The notes: generated from the letters alone by a model not told the origin. 64,000 nucleotides of DNA from Saccharospirillum sp. (GCA_022565595.1 JAIUML010000017.1:31184-95183), one strand, 5' to 3'. Positions 12,101-22,475 are shown, counted from the stretch's first letter. Numbers and translations: made by a program.

Positions 12101-12844
12101 ATCAAGTACAATCGAGAAGGCGGCCGAGTTACCCTGAACGCCAGCTCTCTATCCAGTGATCGCCTACGCATAGAAGTAACCGATACGGGGCAAGGCATCG
12201 ACCTGGCCAGGCAGGCGGAGTTGTTTCAGCCTTTCCATCGGCTTGATGCCGAAACCTCAGGCATAGAAGGTACCGGTATCGGCTTGACCATCACCCGGCG
12301 CATCACCGAATTGATGGGTGGCTCCGTAGGGGTAAACAGCGAACCGGGCGTTGGTAGCACCTTCTGGATCGAGCTGCCTTGTGAAGCAATGACGGCATCG
12401 GGCGATGGGCGATATGCTGGTGAGGCCGATACGGAAGATGCTCTGGCGAAGGCTTCAGAGACTGGACAAAAAACCGTGCTCTACATTGAAGATAACCCGG
12501 CGAACCTGAAGCTGATATCGCTGATCATGGGGCACGTACCTGGTGTACATCTACTGACCGCGCACACGCCGTCACTTGGTATCGAATTAGCGATGGCTCG
12601 CCAACCCGATCTGATCCTGCTCGATATTAACCTTCCAGGTATGGATGGCTACAAGGTACTCGACATTTTCAAGGCCGACCTGCGCTTGCAGCGAACGCCG
12701 GTTATCGCTATCACAGCCAATGCCATGCCAAGAGATATTGAACGGGGCATTGCTGCTGGCTTTCATGCATATTTGACCAAACCTTTGAACGTGGAAGCAC
12801 TGCTAACGACTGTTCACAGTTGTCTGGACGGTGGTGAGTCATGA
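9134..12844 (+). CDS. Hybrid sensor histidine kinase, REC-REC-PAS-GAF-PAS-PAS-HisKA-HATPase-REC
   Basis: A soluble 1236-residue phosphorelay kinase. Two N-terminal receiver domains carry phosphoacceptors D80 and D206; a PAS domain (about 300-400), a GAF domain (about 430-570) and two more PAS domains (about 590-810) follow. HisKA has the phospho-histidine H872 in [14 protein letters not shown], HATPase_c has the N box LLSNAIKYN, DTGQGID and GTGIGLTIT, and a C-terminal receiver has D1164 in LLLDINLPG. No membrane segment is present. Two receivers in front of the sensor domains mean it can take phosphoryl input from other kinases as well as small-molecule input. The frame runs back to a TTG at 9077; ATG 9134 has an AGAGG upstream and is preferred. 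Its stop overlaps the next gene's start (ATGA), indicating translational coupling. Confidence 0.92.
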   Translation: MVNFNKTDMIPPDATNLVESRGVAPTKVGEVYLVEGDPGQALYLQQALGDAGYQVRVFSCPEQLLEVIHEGAVPSAIVLDMVFPEGCDAGASLLTRLREQQQDFSPVVFVSARDDFDARLKAYRAGASRYMLKPVNPDALADALNALTGSIPSEPYRVLMVGDDSLLLEAQSLILEAAGMSVEAFTDPRATLDALDHFKPDLLMLDVQMPDVRGPELAAIIRERDDYLTLPILFLSSETDLSHQLLELNLGGDDFLVKPVEPTLLVSVVRAKAERARQSAAIERRLQTTLYEREREHLALDSHAIVSAADAQGNIISVNDRFCEISGYTRDELLGQNHRIVKSGWHSPDFYRDLWKTIGRGMVWQGEICNRRKDGSLYWVWSTITPFLNEDGRPYQYVSIRTDITALKEEEARQRSEARMKALVAEAAADLMAAPTDGVDAAIESVLGRVGEQMGVHRVYLFEQLADGLHMSNSHEWCATGTEPQKDQLQHLPLSMTPWWWGQILNDQAVSVPDIENLPAEAVREREVFAALGVRALCGFPISYSGQTQGFLGVDQVDTPRDWQASDVHMLGLLASLIGSALARRSSERRAEVAQQRLSRGQLFANIGTWEWNIVTGELFWTDRIAPLFGYPEGDLETSYDNFLSAIHQDDRQAVIEAVNACVELDLPYEIEHRVAWPDGTVRWLLERGATVRDADGKALKMLGVVQDITERIESEQRLRETEQRFAFAVEGAGDGVWEWNMVTGTLQLTGHYDLMLGYEGAEMATTINAWQSLVHPDDIAATRQQLQNYLEGRLDQYSVELRLLCKNGDYKWLLSRARVVERDINGKPLRLVGIHSDIDQRKRIEAELVSAREEADRANQAKSEFLSSMSHELRTPMNAILGFSQLLAYDETLSDDHQDNIKEILKAGEHLLTLINEVLDLAKVESGKIELSLEPVALLEVAEECLSLVSSLAETRNITLRDDLGAGLTVKADRTRLKQVLLNLLSNAIKYNREGGRVTLNASSLSSDRLRIEVTDTGQGIDLARQAELFQPFHRLDAETSGIEGTGIGLTITRRITELMGGSVGVNSEPGVGSTFWIELPCEAMTASGDGRYAGEADTEDALAKASETGQKTVLYIEDNPANLKLISLIMGHVPGVHLLTAHTPSLGIELAMARQPDLILLDINLPGMDGYKVLDIFKADLRLQRTPVIAITANAMPRDIERGIAAGFHAYLTKPLNVEALLTTVHSCLDGGES

Positions 12845-15800
12845 TGCTGAGCTGGGAAACTACTCAACTCAGCCTGATTATTCAGGCCTATGGCCTGACT
12901 TTGCTCATACTAGGTGTTGCTGCTTTGCTGACGGTACGCTGGTATGGAAAACCCGAGTACAGTTTGCAACTGGGTTGGCTTGGTTTCTTTGGGCTGTTGC
13001 ATGGTCTTTATGCTCTGATTGAGGGGGAGCGGCTACACCACCTGGATGTTCGATTTGAAGCGCCGAGCAGTGCCTTGTTTTTGACCTCGGCTTTGGCGTT
13101 GCTCGAGTTTGGTCGCCGGCTCTGGAATGAACGCTCTGGTGGCATTCAAATACGGGCGTTACCTCTCTACGCACTCCTGGTTTCTGTTGCATTCAGTTTC
13201 GCAGTGTTTTTTACCAGCGCCTATTTTTCGCTTGAGCTGACGGCTCGCTACTTTATGTTATTCCCGGGCGCTGTGCTGGCCGCATTGGGTTTGAATCGGC
13301 GTGCAAAGCTGGCTGTGCAGTGGCCGGAAACACGGAGATTATACTTTTGGCTGCAAGTCGCCGCGATCGCAATGTTGGTCTATGCGTTAACCGCTTTGGT
13401 GCTATCTGTTCAGGCTGGGCAAGTGCTGTCTGGGCCCTGGCCAACGCGTGAAGGATTTTTCGAGAGAACAGGCTTTCATCTTGAATGGGTGCAAGCCTTG
13501 TTGTCATCGAGCATGGCGATGGCCCTGGCGGTTATCAACCAGAGCCGAGGTAATCTGACGACCCGGACGTTGCGCCGGGTAACCGATAATCTGCAAGGCT
13601 TTGTCTACCGGTGCAGCAATGATCGCCGATGGGCCGTGACCTTTATGTCTGAAGGTGGTGAAGCCCTGACAGGATACCCCGCTGCGGATTTCCTGTCCGG
13701 TCAACGGCATTTTGGTGAGTTGATACACCCGGACGATCGGCAGTGGGTTTGGCAAGCTGTAAAGGCCGCTTTGCACGCCAGGGAGCCTTTTTGTTTGCAG
13801 TACCGAATTATTGATCACAAAGGCGACGTGCACTGGTGTCAGGACGAAGGGCATGGTGTATTTGATACCAGGGGTGAACTTCGTTTTTTGGAAGGCCTGG
13901 TGCGCAATGACGACGCTCGCCACACCGCTCAAAGTGAATTGCAGCAAGAGCGGGACTTTGCCAAAACTTTGCTTGATACAGCGCCGGTGATCATATTGTT
14001 GCTGGACGACCAGGGCAGTATTCGATACGTCAATCCATTTTTTGAATCATTGACGGGTTACAGACTGGAAGAGGTGGAGGGAAAGGACTGGTTCGATACC
14101 TTTTTGCCAAAGCGTGATCAGGCTCGCATTCGTGAACATTTTACCAGTTCAATGAATAATCGACCTGTTCGAGGTAGCGTCAACCCCATTCTGACTCGGA
14201 CTGGAGAAGTAAGGCAAATCGAATGGAATGAAATGCTTCTGCAGGAATCAGGAAGCCGCCAAAGCAGCATGCTGGGCATTGGAATGGACGTCACTCAGCG
14301 TCAACAACTGGAAGCACAACTGCGCGAACTCAACCAGTCTCTGGAGCAGCGAGTCGAACAGAGAACCTCAGAGTTGGAGCAGGCAACTCGACGTAATATG
14401 GCGGTTCTGGAGACAGCAATTGACGGATTTTTTGCGATAAGCGACGAAGGGGTAGTTCTGCAAACCAATGAAGCCTTTTGTCGGATGCTCGGCTACCGAC
14501 AAACAGAAATATTGGGAATGCATTTGTCTCATATCGAAGCTCAGGAAACGCCTGAAGACATCGCTGACCATATGAATAGAGTCATGCAGTTGGGTCACGA
14601 TCGCTTTGATACCCGGCACCGGACCAAATCAGGGGCTGTGCTTGATGTGGAGATCAGTGTCAGTCGAGTCAACCTGATTAACGATGCCATTTTCTATGTT
14701 TTTGCACGTGACATTACCGAGCGCAAGGCTGCCGAGGGACGCCTCAAGCAAGCCCTGACATGCGCTGAACGTGCCAACAAAGCCAAGAGTGAATTTCTGT
14801 CCCGAATGAGTCATGAATTGCGCACGCCGCTCAATGCTATTCTAGGGTTCAGTCAGTTGTTGCAGGAGACGGATCAGAACGTCGAACGCGATCAACAATC
14901 CGATTATGCCCATGAAATCCATCAGGCAGGCGTGCATTTGCTGGAGCTGGTCAATGAGGTATTGGACCTGGCGCGCATCGAAAGCGGAAGGCTGGAGCTT
15001 GCACTGGAGCCGATGCTCGTAGCATCGGAAATACAACAGTGCGTTGAACAAATTGAGCTGATGGCCAGGAAGCGAAACATCCGGATTAAGGTGGTTGATG
15101 GTCAGCACTTCAGGGTTCTGGCTGATCCATTGCGTTTTCGCCAGGTGGTACTCAACCTGCTTTCGAACGCCGTGAAATACAATCAGGAGGGTGGCCGTAT
15201 TGAGCTGGAATGCTCGGAGCAGTCAACAGGCTGGTTGCGCATCAGTGTAACCGACAGCGGGCGGGGGATGAGTGCAGAGCAACAGTCGAGGTTGTTTCGA
15301 CCCTTTGAACGTTTTGTTTCACCCTATGAAGGCATAGATGGCACCGGCATTGGCCTGTCACTTTGCAAATACCTGGTAGAAGCCATGAACGGGCGTATCG
15401 GCGTTTGCAGTACCGAAGGTCAGGGAACGACCATCTGGTTCGAACTGCCACTGCAAAAGCCTGGCATCGATCGGGCGACATCGAATACAGATTCCGAGGA
15501 CGATGCAACCCTGGCCGAAGTTCGTCTACCGGTAAGCAGTGGCGGGCTCTATAGGCTATTGTGCATTGAAGACAACCCCGCCAACTTATTATTGATTCAG
15601 CGGGCAGTCAAGACACGAAGAGATTGGGTGCTTGATACCGCCGTCACCGCAAAGGCAGGGTTAACACTGGCAGAGCAGAGGGTGCCAGATGTGATACTGA
15701 TGGATATCAACCTGCCCGATATGAGTGGCTATGATGCTTTGGAAGCGCTCAAACGCAACGATCGCTTGCAATCGATACCGGTTATCGCTATTACCGCCAA

Positions 15801-15930
15801 TGCCATGCCACAGGACATAGAGCGTGGACGAGCCGCCGGTTTTTCCGACTACATCACCAAACCATTCAAGGTGCGGGATCTGTTTACAGCGATCGATGCA
15901 TTGCTGAACCCGGCAGGAGGTAAACCATGA
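12841..15930 (+). CDS. Membrane hybrid histidine kinase, multi-TM sensor-PAS-PAS-PAS-HisKA-HATPase-REC
   Basis: A 1029-residue kinase. The first 240 residues hold about seven hydrophobic helices with short loops, an integral-membrane sensor module I cannot assign to a named family. Three PAS-like domains follow (about 250-360, 365-490, 515-630), linked by a coiled coil. HisKA carries H658 in [14 protein letters not shown]; the ATPase has [16 protein letters not shown] and GTGIGLSL; the C-terminal receiver carries D955 in LMDINLPD. Start ATG 12841 overlaps the previous stop by four bases, and its own stop overlaps the HD-GYP gene in the same way, so the three proteins are probably made together and form one relay. 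The kinase core is a close paralogue of the preceding one. Confidence 0.92.
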   Translation: MMLSWETTQLSLIIQAYGLTLLILGVAALLTVRWYGKPEYSLQLGWLGFFGLLHGLYALIEGERLHHLDVRFEAPSSALFLTSALALLEFGRRLWNERSGGIQIRALPLYALLVSVAFSFAVFFTSAYFSLELTARYFMLFPGAVLAALGLNRRAKLAVQWPETRRLYFWLQVAAIAMLVYALTALVLSVQAGQVLSGPWPTREGFFERTGFHLEWVQALLSSSMAMALAVINQSRGNLTTRTLRRVTDNLQGFVYRCSNDRRWAVTFMSEGGEALTGYPAADFLSGQRHFGELIHPDDRQWVWQAVKAALHAREPFCLQYRIIDHKGDVHWCQDEGHGVFDTRGELRFLEGLVRNDDARHTAQSELQQERDFAKTLLDTAPVIILLLDDQGSIRYVNPFFESLTGYRLEEVEGKDWFDTFLPKRDQARIREHFTSSMNNRPVRGSVNPILTRTGEVRQIEWNEMLLQESGSRQSSMLGIGMDVTQRQQLEAQLRELNQSLEQRVEQRTSELEQATRRNMAVLETAIDGFFAISDEGVVLQTNEAFCRMLGYRQTEILGMHLSHIEAQETPEDIADHMNRVMQLGHDRFDTRHRTKSGAVLDVEISVSRVNLINDAIFYVFARDITERKAAEGRLKQALTCAERANKAKSEFLSRMSHELRTPLNAILGFSQLLQETDQNVERDQQSDYAHEIHQAGVHLLELVNEVLDLARIESGRLELALEPMLVASEIQQCVEQIELMARKRNIRIKVVDGQHFRVLADPLRFRQVVLNLLSNAVKYNQEGGRIELECSEQSTGWLRISVTDSGRGMSAEQQSRLFRPFERFVSPYEGIDGTGIGLSLCKYLVEAMNGRIGVCSTEGQGTTIWFELPLQKPGIDRATSNTDSEDDATLAEVRLPVSSGGLYRLLCIEDNPANLLLIQRAVKTRRDWVLDTAVTAKAGLTLAEQRVPDVILMDINLPDMSGYDALEALKRNDRLQSIPVIAITANAMPQDIERGRAAGFSDYITKPFKVRDLFTAIDALLNPAGGKP

Positions 15931-16982
15931 GGATTGAACAACAGCAGCATGCACGGATATTTGTTATCGATGACGAAGCATCCAACCTGAAGCTGATCGA
16001 CCGGATGCTGAGAGGGCAGGGGTATCAAAACCTGATCCTGATCGATGATTCACGAGAGGTGCTTGTGCAGTATCAAGTAGCACGACCGGATTTGATTCTG
16101 CTGGACATTAACATGCCACACCTGGATGGTTATGAAGTACTGTCTCAACTGCGGGCGCTGGATGACCCGCTGCTGCCACCGGTCGTGGTGTTAACGGCAC
16201 AACACACCAAGGATTACCTGCTGCGCGCCCTTGCCAGTGGTGCTCGTGACTTCATCTCCAAGCCGTTTGATCGCAACGAGTTGCTGATGCGCGTTCGCAA
16301 TCTGCTGGATGCGCATTTGGCTCACCGTTTAGTGTATGACCAGAAGTCCATCCTGCAAAGCCTGGTTCAGGAACAAACCGAAGAACTCTATCACACCCGC
16401 CTTCAGGTGGTTCAGCGGCTTGGCATGGCGGCCGAGTATCGCGACGAAGAGACAGGCAACCATATTTTGCGCATGAGTCATACCTGTGCCTTATTGGCGA
16501 AGCAGATCGGTTGGGACCCGGTGCAGTGTGATCTGATACTGAATGCCAGCCCAATGCACGATATCGGTAAAATTGCCATTCCTGATGCCATCTTGCTGAA
16601 ACCTGGTCGGTTTGAACCGGACGAGTGGGCGATCATGAAAAGCCATGCCACTGTTGGTGCCAGGCTTCTCGAAGGTGACGACAGCGACCTTATGTGCATG
16701 GCCCGGGACATTGCACTGACACACCATGAAAAATGGGACGGGAGTGGTTACCCCAGTGGATTGGCTGGTGACGCAATTCCCATGTCCGGTCGTATCGCCG
16801 CATTGTCCGACGTTTTCGATGCACTGACCTCCGTGAGGCCCTACAAGAAAGCCTGGTCCGTCGAAGCAGCAGTTGATCTGATTGAAGAGAATGCCGGGAA
16901 GCACTTTGACCCGGCTCTGGTTGAGGTCTTCATGCGTGAATTGCCGACAATTATTGAGATACGAAATCGCTATGCAGAGTGA
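15927..16982 (+). CDS. Response regulator with HD-GYP phosphodiesterase output
   Basis: A 351-residue protein: receiver domain (about 10-125) with the acidic pair in IDDEAS and phosphoacceptor in LLDINMPH, a helical linker, then an HD-GYP domain (about 160-340) with [26 protein letters not shown] and the downstream DVFDALTS motif. All metal ligands and the GYP signature are intact, so cyclic-di-GMP hydrolysis is expected, controlled by phosphorylation. The start is decided by AGGAGG at 15915-15920, six bases before ATG 15927, and by the ATGA overlap with the upstream kinase. It is the natural output partner of the two hybrid kinases at 9134-15930. Confidence 0.95.
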   Translation: MRIEQQQHARIFVIDDEASNLKLIDRMLRGQGYQNLILIDDSREVLVQYQVARPDLILLDINMPHLDGYEVLSQLRALDDPLLPPVVVLTAQHTKDYLLRALASGARDFISKPFDRNELLMRVRNLLDAHLAHRLVYDQKSILQSLVQEQTEELYHTRLQVVQRLGMAAEYRDEETGNHILRMSHTCALLAKQIGWDPVQCDLILNASPMHDIGKIAIPDAILLKPGRFEPDEWAIMKSHATVGARLLEGDDSDLMCMARDIALTHHEKWDGSGYPSGLAGDAIPMSGRIAALSDVFDALTSVRPYKKAWSVEAAVDLIEENAGKHFDPALVEVFMRELPTIIEIRNRYAE

Positions 16983-17199
16983 GGGTGATTAGTCATAAAG
17001 TCGGTATGCAAATGCCCCCTGTAAGGATGTAACTGACAAGCATGCCCTGGCCAATGCCACATTTGACCTCCCTCCTGGAGCTCGGGTACTGTGTTCATCA
17101 GGCGCCCGACTAATGCCCTAAAGCAAGATTCGTCAAACGGTCATCGGTAACACAAGGTCTAGTCCGAGCTCTCTGGAAACCATAGGTTTACTTGCGGTT

Positions 17200-18783
17200 T
17201 CAGCTTCGTTTAAAACGCACGACAACTTCCTTCAAGTCGTTTGCGATTGTTGTCAATTCATCAACATTGGTGGAGGTCTCTTTGCCGGTATCGAGACAAC
17301 TGTTCGCAAGATTGGCAATGTTGATGACTTGTTTGTTGACGTCCTCTGCAACATGGCTTTGTTCTTCCACCGCGGTAGCCATCTGATCTGTCATTGTCGC
17401 GATGTCGTGCATGGCTCGGGTAATCTCTTTCAGGGCGTCTTCCAATTTTTCAACCTTTTCAAGGCCCTTTTGTGCTTCCTCGTCGCCGGTTCGTGCTGCT
17501 GAAACAGCCTCATTGGATTTATGACTTAACTCGTTAATAATAGTGTGAATCTCCTTGGTGGAATCCTGAGTGCGCATTGCCAGGCTTCTGACTTCATCTG
17601 CCACTACGGCAAAGCCACGACCTTGTTCACCGGCACGGGCGGCTTCGATGGCCGCGTTGAGCGCCAGCAAATTGGTTTGTTCGGCTATCTGATCGATGAT
17701 CTTGGCTGCACTGATGATACGGTTCGATTGCTCGGACAAGGCCGTGACGGCTGCACCTATACTTTTTACCGTTGCTCCCAGCTGGCTGATCGAGGTCATG
17801 GTGTTTTCGGCAATGCCTTCACCGTCGATCGCCAGGGTTCTGGATTCTTCTGCGCTTTGGGCCGTTCTGGTAACGTTGGCCGAGACGTCCTGGATGGCCG
17901 CTGTCATCTCGTTCATGGCCGTAGCAACGCTGTCGGTTTCCAGCTGCTGACTTTCCAGGTTTTCGCCGTTGACTCTGGCAAGATCGCCAACGGTATTGGC
18001 TTTGAGAACGAAATCGTTTGAAGCGTTTTCGATGCGAGTTAATACGGCATCGAGATGACTTTTTTCACTTTTCAAGGCAACACTGAGTTTGGCCAATCGC
18101 CCGATTTTGCTGTCATAGGTCATTTGTGCAATGGGGTGACTGAAGGCGTACGCCAGTTTATCCTCTATCACGCTATGGTATTGGCTGAGCTGTTTCAAGG
18201 CTAGAAAAGCCATCGCCGCAATTGGCACAAGCACCGCAACGGCTGCGAGGAAGGGCGATATCCAGATTCCTGCAACAAAGCCAACCAGAGCCAATAGCAG
18301 TAAGACGCCAAAAATTGGATCAAAGCGTCGCGTTGTATCTCGAATAACGGGTTGCTCGGCCTGTTTCTTGCCATTGAAAGCTGCGTATTTTACGTAGACC
18401 TTTTCAGCGCGCTTGACGTCTTCTCGTGTTGGGCAGCTTCGCACAGATTCGTAACCTATAACCGTCCCTTTTTCTGTTACCGGCGTGACGTAGGCATCCA
18501 CCCAATAGTAATCACCGTTCTTGCAACGGTTCTTGACCAGGCCCATCCAGGGCTTGCCGGTTTGAAGGTGATCCCACATTACCTTGAACGCCACCTGAGG
18601 CATATCGGGGTGGCGAATCATGTTGTGCGGTTGGCCAATCAGTTCTTGTCGTTGATAACCGCTGACTCGGACAAACTCATCATTGCAATGCCGTATGATG
18701 CCTTTTAGGTCAGTGGAAGAAACCAGTTTTTCATTCTTAGAAAACAAAACTTCATTGTTGGTAACGGGTTCATTTTTGCGCAT
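17200..18783 (-). CDS. Aer-type PAS methyl-accepting chemotaxis protein (third copy)
   Basis: A 527-residue receptor of the same architecture as those at 1400 and 7467: N-terminal PAS (about 20-130) with [13 protein letters not shown] and [15 protein letters not shown], a hydrophobic pair at about 165-205, and a signalling domain with the tip [22 protein letters not shown] 18783 has GAGG seven bases upstream. It ends facing the HD-GYP operon (convergent, 217 bases between stops, no clear terminator seen). It lies 57 bases downstream of the GGDEF-EAL gene on the same strand, so co-transcription is possible. Confidence 0.93.
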   Translation of the reverse strand: MRKNEPVTNNEVLFSKNEKLVSSTDLKGIIRHCNDEFVRVSGYQRQELIGQPHNMIRHPDMPQVAFKVMWDHLQTGKPWMGLVKNRCKNGDYYWVDAYVTPVTEKGTVIGYESVRSCPTREDVKRAEKVYVKYAAFNGKKQAEQPVIRDTTRRFDPIFGVLLLLALVGFVAGIWISPFLAAVAVLVPIAAMAFLALKQLSQYHSVIEDKLAYAFSHPIAQMTYDSKIGRLAKLSVALKSEKSHLDAVLTRIENASNDFVLKANTVGDLARVNGENLESQQLETDSVATAMNEMTAAIQDVSANVTRTAQSAEESRTLAIDGEGIAENTMTSISQLGATVKSIGAAVTALSEQSNRIISAAKIIDQIAEQTNLLALNAAIEAARAGEQGRGFAVVADEVRSLAMRTQDSTKEIHTIINELSHKSNEAVSAARTGDEEAQKGLEKVEKLEDALKEITRAMHDIATMTDQMATAVEEQSHVAEDVNKQVINIANLANSCLDTGKETSTNVDELTTIANDLKEVVVRFKRS

Positions 18784-18840
18784 AAAGACCTCGCCAGCAA
18801 TCTAGCTGTAAAAGAGTTTTCGGCACAATCACTGATACCT

Positions 18841-21800
18841 TTACTGGTCTCCGAGAGGGTGTCGTCTGTTTTGGATCAATGCCTCGACCTCCCTGGCGGG
18901 CAGAGGCCTGCTGAACAGGTACCCCTGGAAAAAGTCGCAACCTTGTGCTTTTAAAAACTGCCATTGTTCGCTGGTTTCTACGCCTTCAGCGACAACTTCG
19001 AGCTCCATGGCTTTTGCCAATGACAGAATGGATTGGACGATCTTGACGTCTTCCTCACCATTGGGTACATCGTCGACGAAGCTCTTGTCGATCTTCAGCT
19101 CACTGATCGGCAATTGTTTTAGATAGGCCAGGGAGGAATACCCCGTGCCAAAATCATCTAATGAGAAGGTCAGTCCGAGTTCTTTCAAATTACCCATCAT
19201 ACGGATGCTGGTTTCGATGGATTCAGCGACCGTACTCTCGGTGACCTCAAGAATGAGTGATCCAGGGTCAATGTCATGACGAGCCAGGGCCGATTTGACT
19301 TGCTCCAGAAAAGCATCAGACGCGAGCTGGTATTGACTTATGTTGATTGCCACTCGCCACTTCAGCTCGGGTGCCGTGGACTTCCAACGGACATAGTCTT
19401 CCATGGCCTTGTTCAGTACAAAATCACCAAGCTGTATGATCATCTGATGAGATTCAGCGATGGCGATGAATTCTTCTGGATTGATCCAGCCTTGCTCAGG
19501 GTGATTCCATCTGGCCAGAGCCTCAAGCCCTATCGTCAGGGATTCGCTGTTTACAACAGGCTGGTAGTGCACAGAAAGTTGTTTTTCTGCTATCGCATGT
19601 CGCAAATCGGCTTCGAGCTTCAATCGATTCAGAATGCGTTTTTCCATGTTGTGATTGAAGAAACAGACCCTGCTCTTGCCTGCCTGTTTCGCTTCGTACA
19701 TGGCAATGTCGGCTTGCTTCATGATTTCATCTTTCAAGGTATTCTCACCTTTAAAGATGGTAATGCCAACACTGGCGGATGTTTTCAGACTTTGCCCCTC
19801 GATCAAATACGGTTGGGAGATCTGTGCGAGCACTCGATCTGATACAACTTTGGCGCGCTCCATGGCTTGCAACTGATCGGTTCCCAAAGACGTCAACAAG
19901 ATACAAAATTCATCGCCACCAAGTCGAGCCGCTGTGTCGGCATGCCAGATACAGGATAAAATGCGTTGGCCCAGATCATTTAAAAGTACGTCACCCACTC
20001 TGTGGCCGAGCGAGTCGTTGATGTTCTTGAAGTCATCAAGATCAATGATCAACATCGCCGAGTAACTTTCTGAGCGACTGGTCAGGCTCATGACTTGCTG
20101 AATTCTGTCGTCCAGTAATCGACGATTTGCCAAATTTGTCAACGGGTCGTAGTAGGCCAACCGTTCTATTGCTATCTGCTGATCTCTGGAATCGGAGATA
20201 TCCCTGATTAAAGCAACATAAAGTGATTCACCTTTGTCCACTGTCTCTGACACCGATATCTCCAGAGGAAAGAAGGTTCCATCTTGCCGCCTGCCGGTCA
20301 AGTCTCGGGTTCGTCCCATAATGCTGTGCTTGGGCTGGTTGACTCGATAGTCCTTCATATATGCATCGTGTTTATGAGCGTATTTTTTCGGCATCAGGAC
20401 CTTGATGTTTTTGCCTATAAGCCAGTTTGGCGCATATCCGAATATTTTTTCCACCGCAGAATTACACAAGGATATTGTGCCGTGGACATTGGTAGTGACC
20501 AGCCCATCGACCATCGTCTCCAGAATAGCGTCCTGTAATCTCAGGCTATCTTCTCTTGCAAACTCGCTGCGCTTTTGTGAGTCGATATCGTTCTGAATCG
20601 CTAAAAATCCGCCAGGAATCCCTTGCTCGTTTTTCAATACGGAACAACTCAGCCTGATCCAGTAGGGCGTATTGTCACTGCGGTAGTTGATCAACTCGAC
20701 GTCAAAGCCAGCTCGCTGCTTTAATTGGGAACTCATGAACTCAATGGTATTTGGATTGGTATCAGGCCCTTGCAAAAAAGACCCTGGTTTTTTCCCTACG
20801 ACCTCATCGACAGTATAACCTGTGATATTTTCGAACGCCGAGTTAACCCATTCTATGCGACCTTCGAGATCTGAGATGACGATGCCATTGGAGGTTTGCC
20901 GGCTGACTTCTGACAATAATCGGCTTTGTTTATTGGCCCACTCGTAAGCTTCGCGTCGTCTGTTGGCATCCATGAACTGACCGATGGTGTTGAGCAATGG
21001 CTCCAGGAAAAGATAGTCCTCTTCCCGATAACCCTGTGGGCGATTGGCGAGAGCGAGAATGGCACATAGGGTTCCTTTGAACCGGATCGGAATTCCAATA
21101 TAACAAGCCAGCCTTGGGTGGCCTGAGGGTAAACCTCCACGGCGAGGGTCCGTTTCCGGCGACCCGGAAATGAGATAATGTTCTTCGGCGAGCGTCGCAC
21201 TGAGTAAATTGTTCGGATTTCTGAACTCCAGCTGCCCGTTAGCGTTCTTCAATTGGTCATCAAAAAAGCTATGATGCTCAGCAGTATTGCTGATGGCTCG
21301 AGCAATAATGTAAGGCTGCTGGTTTTCATATTGCACTTCACCGATCATCCCGTACTCACTGCTGGTCAGGGCGAGCAAATCATCCAACAAGGATTGATAG
21401 GCACCATCAGAGCTGCCTTCATCAATGAACAGTGATTGCGCATGCAAAATGGTCTTGTATAGAATGCGATTTTTAGTCAGTTCGACCTCTGTCTGCACCT
21501 CCTGTGAGATGTCCCTGATAAGAAGAACGACCTGGCTGTGGTCTACTGGTTTGATTCGGATCTCATAATAGGTGGGCCGCTCTGAGTCCAGTCGGTATTC
21601 AAAGGTTACTTGCTCCTGTGCATCCAGGGCCTGGTTTATGGCCGTGCTGACATTGTCAGCTAGGATTGTTGGCAGCACTTCTTGCAATGAGCGGTGAATC
21701 AGTTTTTCGGTTTTCAGCAAAGTCCCGGGGCGTTCGTTTGAGCCAATGAAGATTCCCTCTTTACTGACGATGAATACCATATCCGGCATTGCCAACAATG

Positions 21801-22332
21801 CTGTCTTGGCTTGTTCTTCTCGTAAAGCAACCTGTCTGATTTTGCTGCGAACGTCATCCTGGTGCAGTTGTTCTTCAACAATGCTGGCAAAGGCCGACAG
21901 TGTTTTTTGGTCTTCCGGAGGCAAAGAACGCGGTATTGGATCGATCAGGCACAGGGTACCCACATCGGAACCATCCATGGCGTGCAGTGGGACTCCGGCG
22001 TAAAAACGAATGTAGGGTGGGCCTGTCACCAAAGGATTGTTGGCAAAAGCAGGATTCTCGCGGGCATCTTCAACAATGTAGATCGCGTCCTGCTCAATCG
22101 CATGGGCACAAAAGGAGTGCGCCCTTGGCGTCTCACGAACGGCGAGGCCGGGGTGCGACTTGAACCATTGGCGATGTTCATCAACAAGCGAAACCAGGAC
22201 GATCTCGCATTGGAACAACTGCTTCACCAGGCGCGTAATACGATCGTATCGCTCCTCTGGTGGTGTATCCAGAATGTTCAGCCCAGCGAGGCTGGCCAGC
22301 CTCTCCTGTTCTTTGCCTTTACTGCTCGACAT
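18841..22332 (-). CDS. GAF-PAS-GAF-PAS-PAS-GGDEF-EAL cyclic-di-GMP protein
   Basis: A 1163-residue cytoplasmic signalling protein. A GAF domain (about 20-165) is followed by a PAS-like domain (about 180-290), a second GAF (about 310-465), two PAS domains (about 475-725), GGDEF (about 735-895) with the canonical ARLGGDEF, and EAL (about 910-1150) with GLEALARW, DDFGTGYSSL and EGVET. Both catalytic signatures are intact, so it may be bifunctional with the direction set by the sensor domains. ATG 22332 lacks a visible ribosome site: the bases immediately upstream are a run of nine C (as read on this strand) preceded in frame by TAA. It is divergent from the cupredoxin operon, with a shared 254-base promoter region. 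Confidence 0.93.
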   Translation of the reverse strand: MSSSKGKEQERLASLAGLNILDTPPEERYDRITRLVKQLFQCEIVLVSLVDEHRQWFKSHPGLAVRETPRAHSFCAHAIEQDAIYIVEDARENPAFANNPLVTGPPYIRFYAGVPLHAMDGSDVGTLCLIDPIPRSLPPEDQKTLSAFASIVEEQLHQDDVRSKIRQVALREEQAKTALLAMPDMVFIVSKEGIFIGSNERPGTLLKTEKLIHRSLQEVLPTILADNVSTAINQALDAQEQVTFEYRLDSERPTYYEIRIKPVDHSQVVLLIRDISQEVQTEVELTKNRILYKTILHAQSLFIDEGSSDGAYQSLLDDLLALTSSEYGMIGEVQYENQQPYIIARAISNTAEHHSFFDDQLKNANGQLEFRNPNNLLSATLAEEHYLISGSPETDPRRGGLPSGHPRLACYIGIPIRFKGTLCAILALANRPQGYREEDYLFLEPLLNTIGQFMDANRRREAYEWANKQSRLLSEVSRQTSNGIVISDLEGRIEWVNSAFENITGYTVDEVVGKKPGSFLQGPDTNPNTIEFMSSQLKQRAGFDVELINYRSDNTPYWIRLSCSVLKNEQGIPGGFLAIQNDIDSQKRSEFAREDSLRLQDAILETMVDGLVTTNVHGTISLCNSAVEKIFGYAPNWLIGKNIKVLMPKKYAHKHDAYMKDYRVNQPKHSIMGRTRDLTGRRQDGTFFPLEISVSETVDKGESLYVALIRDISDSRDQQIAIERLAYYDPLTNLANRRLLDDRIQQVMSLTSRSESYSAMLIIDLDDFKNINDSLGHRVGDVLLNDLGQRILSCIWHADTAARLGGDEFCILLTSLGTDQLQAMERAKVVSDRVLAQISQPYLIEGQSLKTSASVGITIFKGENTLKDEIMKQADIAMYEAKQAGKSRVCFFNHNMEKRILNRLKLEADLRHAIAEKQLSVHYQPVVNSESLTIGLEALARWNHPEQGWINPEEFIAIAESHQMIIQLGDFVLNKAMEDYVRWKSTAPELKWRVAINISQYQLASDAFLEQVKSALARHDIDPGSLILEVTESTVAESIETSIRMMGNLKELGLTFSLDDFGTGYSSLAYLKQLPISELKIDKSFVDDVPNGEEDVKIVQSILSLAKAMELEVVAEGVETSEQWQFLKAQGCDFFQGYLFSRPLPAREVEALIQNRRHPLGDQ

Positions 22333-22334
22333 CA

Positions 22335-22343
22335 GGGGGGGGG
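22335..22343. repeat. G9/C9 homopolymer just before the GGDEF-EAL start codon
   Basis: Nine consecutive G on the + strand, two bases upstream of ATG 22332 as read on the - strand, where a ribosome site would normally sit. A tract of this length is prone to slippage. It is outside the coding frame, so a length change would alter initiation spacing rather than the protein. Confidence 0.7.
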
Positions 22344-22447
22344 TGCCTTAAAGCACTGTAAACCAGGTAGTTGTATAGCAGTGATTCATAAAAGTTGCAA
22401 ATAAAGGGGTTATTTGTGCCTAATTATCAAATATCCATATATTGTAA

Positions 22448-22475
22448 TTCGACAAACCTTCTAATTTTTGTCGAA
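22448..22475. promoter_or_regulatory. Inverted repeat, 9-bp arms, in divergent promoter region
   Basis: TTCGACAAA at 22448-22456 and TTTGTCGAA at 22467-22475 are exact reverse complements separated by ten bases. The site lies between the divergent GGDEF-EAL gene and the cupredoxin operon in an AT-rich stretch, which is the typical setting of an operator for a dimeric regulator. The regulator is unknown. Confidence 0.5.

Noticed and set aside
22335..22343. Coding phase variation by the G9 tract
   Set aside because: The tract is upstream of the start codon and an in-frame TAA precedes it, so it cannot shift the protein's frame; only an effect on initiation remains possible.
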